Assembly: GCA_026120185.1 (NCBI GenBank)
Contig: JANUWF010003377.1
Coordinates: 1,623,001 to 1,687,000 of the forward strand
Reading direction: 5' to 3'
Length of the DNA stretch: 64,000 bases
From: Voacanga thouarsii
Lineage: Eukaryota > Streptophyta > Magnoliopsida > Gentianales > Apocynaceae
The notes under the pieces were generated by a model. It had not been told where the DNA came from, ran no database searches, and saw nothing but the letters and a program-made list of their open reading frames with translations. The translations under genes were made by a program, and so were the position numbers. Below, piece by piece: positions 60,135-64,000 of the stretch. Each line of letters starts with the position of its first letter. Within the stretch, counting starts at the first letter, position 1.

Positions 60135-61423
60135 CGTTATCAGTACGAGACTCTACTGAAGTTGTTTTACTAAAAGTTATCATTACGGTGACACTATTGA
60201 AGTTTGCTATAACAAAAGAGGAAGGTAGTTTTTTTTTTTTTTTTTTTTTTTGCTGTTTGACTGTTCTATGAAAATCATACATTTATGGGAATTGCTTGGT
60301 TTCGTCATCTTTCTTAGAAAGCTTAACGTGATTTCTGGAAATGTCTTGGATCATCTATGTGTCTCTTTTCATAATAATTGATCAATTATTGATTATACAC
60401 TATTACCATGGATTGCGATTGTTACATATATAATTCTTCCAATATCATGTGAGTCTATGCACATAGATGAATAGCTATTCAGTTACCAAATTATGGGTCA
60501 CATAATTGCCTCATTTTGAATCAATTATTGTTCCCCTAATTATGGTTTTCACAGCAAATTTATGGATCCCGCATGTTGTGGATTAAAGTCATCAAAATGC
60601 ATAGATGACTTTATTAATCGCATCCATATTATCATAATTGGTATTATCCTTCAATTGGCACCGTCAATTGGCAATGATAAGCATAATGTGCTATATCATT
60701 CAAATGATAATTACCCTGATCCAATTATTACTGATTCAATTATCTTTTGATTTCTTATTTAAAATCTCTGATCATATTATTTAGTGCCTTGAGGAGCCGG
60801 AAATGAAATTTTTGGTGGAGGCTTTTTGCTTGACTTTAGAATAACAATAAATGGTTTAATACGCTTGGCTTTTTGGTGGATCTTTATTTGTATGCTTGGG
60901 GACCGTTGATTTGACATGTCAAGTGGCGCATGCTTAATTGTTGGACTTTCAATATGCTTGCAATGATGGAGTTTATGGATCTATGCTGTTTAATTAGCCT
61001 GATAGTAACTTATTGCTATTGTCCTAGTAGCTTTGATGATTGAATTGCATACTGTATATTTTAGCATTTATGTAAATGTTTTCTATACACTATCGGAATT
61101 TATGGACTTGCAAGGAGCTATTGATTATTTTCCAGTGCTGTTGAGTAGAATTAATGGTGAAACCTACACACTATGCTTTTGGATAATATTTTGAATTTCC
61201 TTCAGTTTTCTTAATTTGGAAGAAACCAATCTACATAATTGAAACATTTAACATTGTGTATCCTGCAATTGTATAAAGAAGTTGATTATAACTCCTTGCT
61301 CTGTTACTTTATTTTTGTTTATCTTACTATTGATTTAAGGGAGATTTCAAATAATGCCCAACAAATCGTTTAAAGTTTTTATTTTTTGAGTATTTAAATT
61401 TATAAATATTTTGTTATGCCCAA
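60135..61423 (+). other. Leader region of element E without recognisable gag
   Basis: It begins CGTTATCAGTACGAG (primer binding region), followed after about 90 bases by a run of T (60230-60251). About 1.3 kb lies where gag should be, but no gag core, zinc knuckle or long frame is visible. The stretch may be a replaced or badly decayed gag. Confidence 0.6.
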
Positions 61424-64000
61424 ATGGCTATTATTCTGCTTACTGGATACACAAGTGGCATTGAGGATATATGCCTAATTGATAGTAGTACAACACACAC
61501 CATATTGAAAGATAGAAAATATTTCTCTTATCTGCAGATGGGAGAAACAAATGTTAATACTATAAGTGGTAGTGTAAAGTTGATTGAAAGCTCTGGAAGA
61601 GCTACTATTATATTATCCGGAGGAACAAATTTTGTTATTCCTAAAGCATTATTTTCTTCAAAATCTCGAAGAAATTTATTAAGCTTTAAAGATATTCGCC
61701 GAAATGGATATCATATTGAGACAATGGAAGAAAATGGTTTTGAATATCTCTGTATTATTCAAATAATGTCAGGTAAGAAATCTTTATTAGAAAAGTTACC
61801 ATCTCTTTCATCTGGCCTATATAGCACAAAAATCCATGCAATTGAAGTGCATCATTCAGTAAATTAGAAGTTTACTGATTTTGCTACATTTATCATTTGG
61901 CATGACCATTTGAGTCATCCAGGAACTATTATGATGCGAAGGATAATTGAAAAAACGTATGATCATCCTTTGAAAAGTCAAAGGATTTTGACATCTGATA
62001 AATTTTCATGTGCTGCATGTTCTCAAGGAAAATTGGTTATTAAACCATCTCCAACAAAAGTAGAGTTTGAGTATCCAGTATTTCTAGAAAGAATTCATGG
62101 TGATATATGTGGACCAATTAATCCACCATGTAAGCAATTCAGATACTTTATGATTTTAATTGATGCATCGACCCGATGGTCGCATGTCAGTTTATTATCA
62201 ACTCGCAACTTGATGTTTGCGAGATTGCTTGCCCAAATAATTCGCTTAAGAGCGCAATTTTCAGATTATCCTATCAAAAGGATCCGTCTAGATAATGTTG
62301 GAGAATATTCCTCTCAAACCTTTGATGATTATTGCTTGTTAATTGGTATTACTATTAAACATCCAGTAGCTCATGTTCATACTCAGAATGGTCTAGCTGA
62401 ATCATTCATTAAACAGTTACAATTAATTGCTAGACCGTTATTAATGAGAACAAATCTCCCTACAATTACTTGGGGACATGCTATTTTACATGCTGCAGAA
62501 CTTGTGCGCATAAGGCCAACAAGTTATCACCAATTTTCTCCCTTACAATTGGCTTTTGGTTCCGAGCCAGATATTACTCATTTGAGAATTTTTGGGTGTG
62601 TCGTGTATGTACTGATAGCGCCAAATCAACGTACCAAAATGGGTCCTCAAAAAAGGTTGGGGATATATGTTGGGTATATTTCTTCCTCTATAATCAGATA
62701 CGTTAAACCATTGATAGGTGTTGTATTCACGGCAAGATTTGCTAATTGTCATTTTGATAAAACTTTGTTTCCTAAATTAGGGGGAGAACATAAACCACAT
62801 AAAGAGGAGCTTGCCTGGACAACATCATTGAATTATTTAGATCCGCGCACAAGCGCAAGTAAACTAGAAGTTCAAAAGATCATTCATTTGCAAAGACTTG
62901 CAAATCAACTGCCAGATTCTTTTGCTAACTCTACAAGGGTAATTAAATCGCATATTCCAACTATAGATGCCCCTATACGGATAGAAGTCCCAGCAGGACA
63001 ACATATAATTCCTATAGCTACTGAATCAAAAACATGTCAGAAATGTGGACGACCCATTGGTTCAAAAGATAAAAATCCCCGAAAGAAAAGATGATTAAAT
63101 AATCAGAATGATCCAATTGAAGAATTAGGAAAAAGGGATCAAGTGGAAACTGATGAAAAGATCCAAATATCTGAAAATAGTGAACAGAATAGTGAGATGT
63201 CCATTAATTATATAACTTCTGGCAGAAGTTGGAATCGGATGGAAATAACTGTTGATAATATTTTTACATACAATATAGCACTTAAAGTTTTAAAAGATAA
63301 TGAGGACCTTGAACCAACATCAGTTGAAGAATGTCGTTATAGAAATGATTGGCCAAAATGGAAAGATGCGATTCAATCGGAGTTAAACTCACTTGCAAAG
63401 CGTGAGGTTTTTGTACCTGCAGTCCGAACACCAGAAGGTGTAAAACCAATTGGTTATAAATGGGTATTTGTGCGAAAGCGAAATGAAGATAATGAAGTCG
63501 TAAGATATAAAGCACAACTTGTGGCACAAGATTTTTCGCAAAAATTGGGTATTGATTACGATGAAAAATATTCACCTGTGGTTGATGTAATTACACTCCG
63601 ATACCTTGTGAGTCTAGTAGCACGTGAAAAGATTGACATGCGTCTAATGGATATTGTGACTACTTATTTATATGGGAATCTTGATAATGATATTTATATG
63701 AAAATCCTAGAAGGATTTAGTATGCCTGAAGCATATAATTCTAACCCTCGTGAAAATTATTCCATTGAATTACAAAAGTCATAATATGGCTTAAAGCAGT
63801 CTGGACGCATGTGGTATAATCGTTTTAGTGAATATTTATTGAAATTAGGATATAAAAATGATCCACTATGTCCATGTATTTTTATTAAGAAATCTGGATC
63901 TAGTTTTGTAATAGTTGCGATATATGTTGATGATATTAACCTTATTGGGACGTCAGAAGAACTCCAAAAGGCAAGAAATAGCCTGAAGCAAGAATTTGAA
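61424..64000 (+). pseudogene. Copia pol of element E: protease, integrase, reverse transcriptase (partial)
   Basis: The protease-like frame 61424-61867 has CLIDSSTTHTIL, the D-S-S position where the family usually has DSG/DSA. After a stop, 61910-63094 begins with the GAG-pre-integrase HDHLSHPG and continues with the integrase: C-x2-C (CAACSQGK), HGDICGPI, RLDNVGEYSS and QNGLAESF give the D, D, E residues. A linker ends GSKDKNPRKKR and a stop. 63143-63784 holds the start of RT (WKDAIQSELNSL, YKWVFVRKRNE, GIDYDEKYSPVVD). After a stop in YGL(K) context it continues with AIYVDDINLIG near 63940 to the edge. With only about three stops it is moderately young. Confidence 0.9.

Larger units (their letters stand above)
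59841..64000 (+). mobile_element. Copia LTR retrotransposon E, cut by the window's right edge
   Basis: It has a 5' LTR at 59841-60134, then a primer binding region of the same type as in D, a leader without recognisable gag, and protease-integrase-RT on the plus strand running to the edge. It shares protein lineage with D (for example the GSKDKNPRKKR linker and the WKDAIQSELN RT start). Only a few stops interrupt it (61867, 63094, 63782). The 3' part with RNase H and LTR lies beyond the window. Confidence 0.88.

Overview
The window is nuclear DNA of a flowering plant, most likely a eudicot. The evidence is a spliced five-exon gene for the RNA polymerase subunit NRPB11/RPB11, a spliced plant-specific RWP-RK (RKD-type) transcription factor gene, many Ty1/copia LTR retrotransposons, a BED-finger hAT transposon, LINE remnants and several MITE types in AT-rich sequence. 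The species cannot be named from the sequence.

Layout. 1-17349: a Russian doll of one copia family. Host element A (+) enters from the left with the end of its 5' LTR and ends with a 3' LTR at 15560-17349. It is interrupted by a reverse solo LTR (171-2382, TSD AGCCA), a reverse near-complete copia element B (2489-9376, TSD GCTGT) and a forward solo LTR (12001-13760, TSD GTACT). 17350-26400: AT-rich intergenic DNA with a broken LINE tail (zinc-binding plus RNase H, minus strand), a solo LTR of another family (22208-23651, TSD TCTTA) and CACTA-like AT-rich repeats. 26433-30293: internally deleted copia element (minus, TSD CTTCC). 30300-38360: no gene recognised; a Stowaway MITE and two copies of a palindromic MITE.

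38363-43653 is the most interesting object: a young copia-type LTR retrotransposon (element D, minus strand, TSD GCAGT) whose two 352-bp LTRs differ at one base. The end of its gag, its protease and most of its integrase have been replaced by about 1.6 kb holding a complete, open, four-exon RKD gene (41294-42630) on the opposite strand, introns included. A gametophyte/embryo-type transcription factor has been captured and carried by a retrotransposon.

43907-47155: hAT transposon (8-bp TSD GGGATGAC) with GC-rich ends and a decayed transposase. 48521-55264: NRPB11 on the minus strand, with its introns enlarged by nested Stowaway MITEs, a Tourist-like MITE and a long inverted-repeat element. 55.3-59.8 kb: intergenic, with a possible small unidentified transcription unit on the minus strand. 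59841-64000: the 5' LTR and pol region of a copia element (E, +) of the same lineage as D, running off the right edge. E lacks a recognisable gag but keeps readable protease, integrase and reverse transcriptase domains, so it shows what D has lost.

The only genes that look functional are NRPB11 and, conditionally, the captured RKD gene. Almost everything else is transposon-derived.
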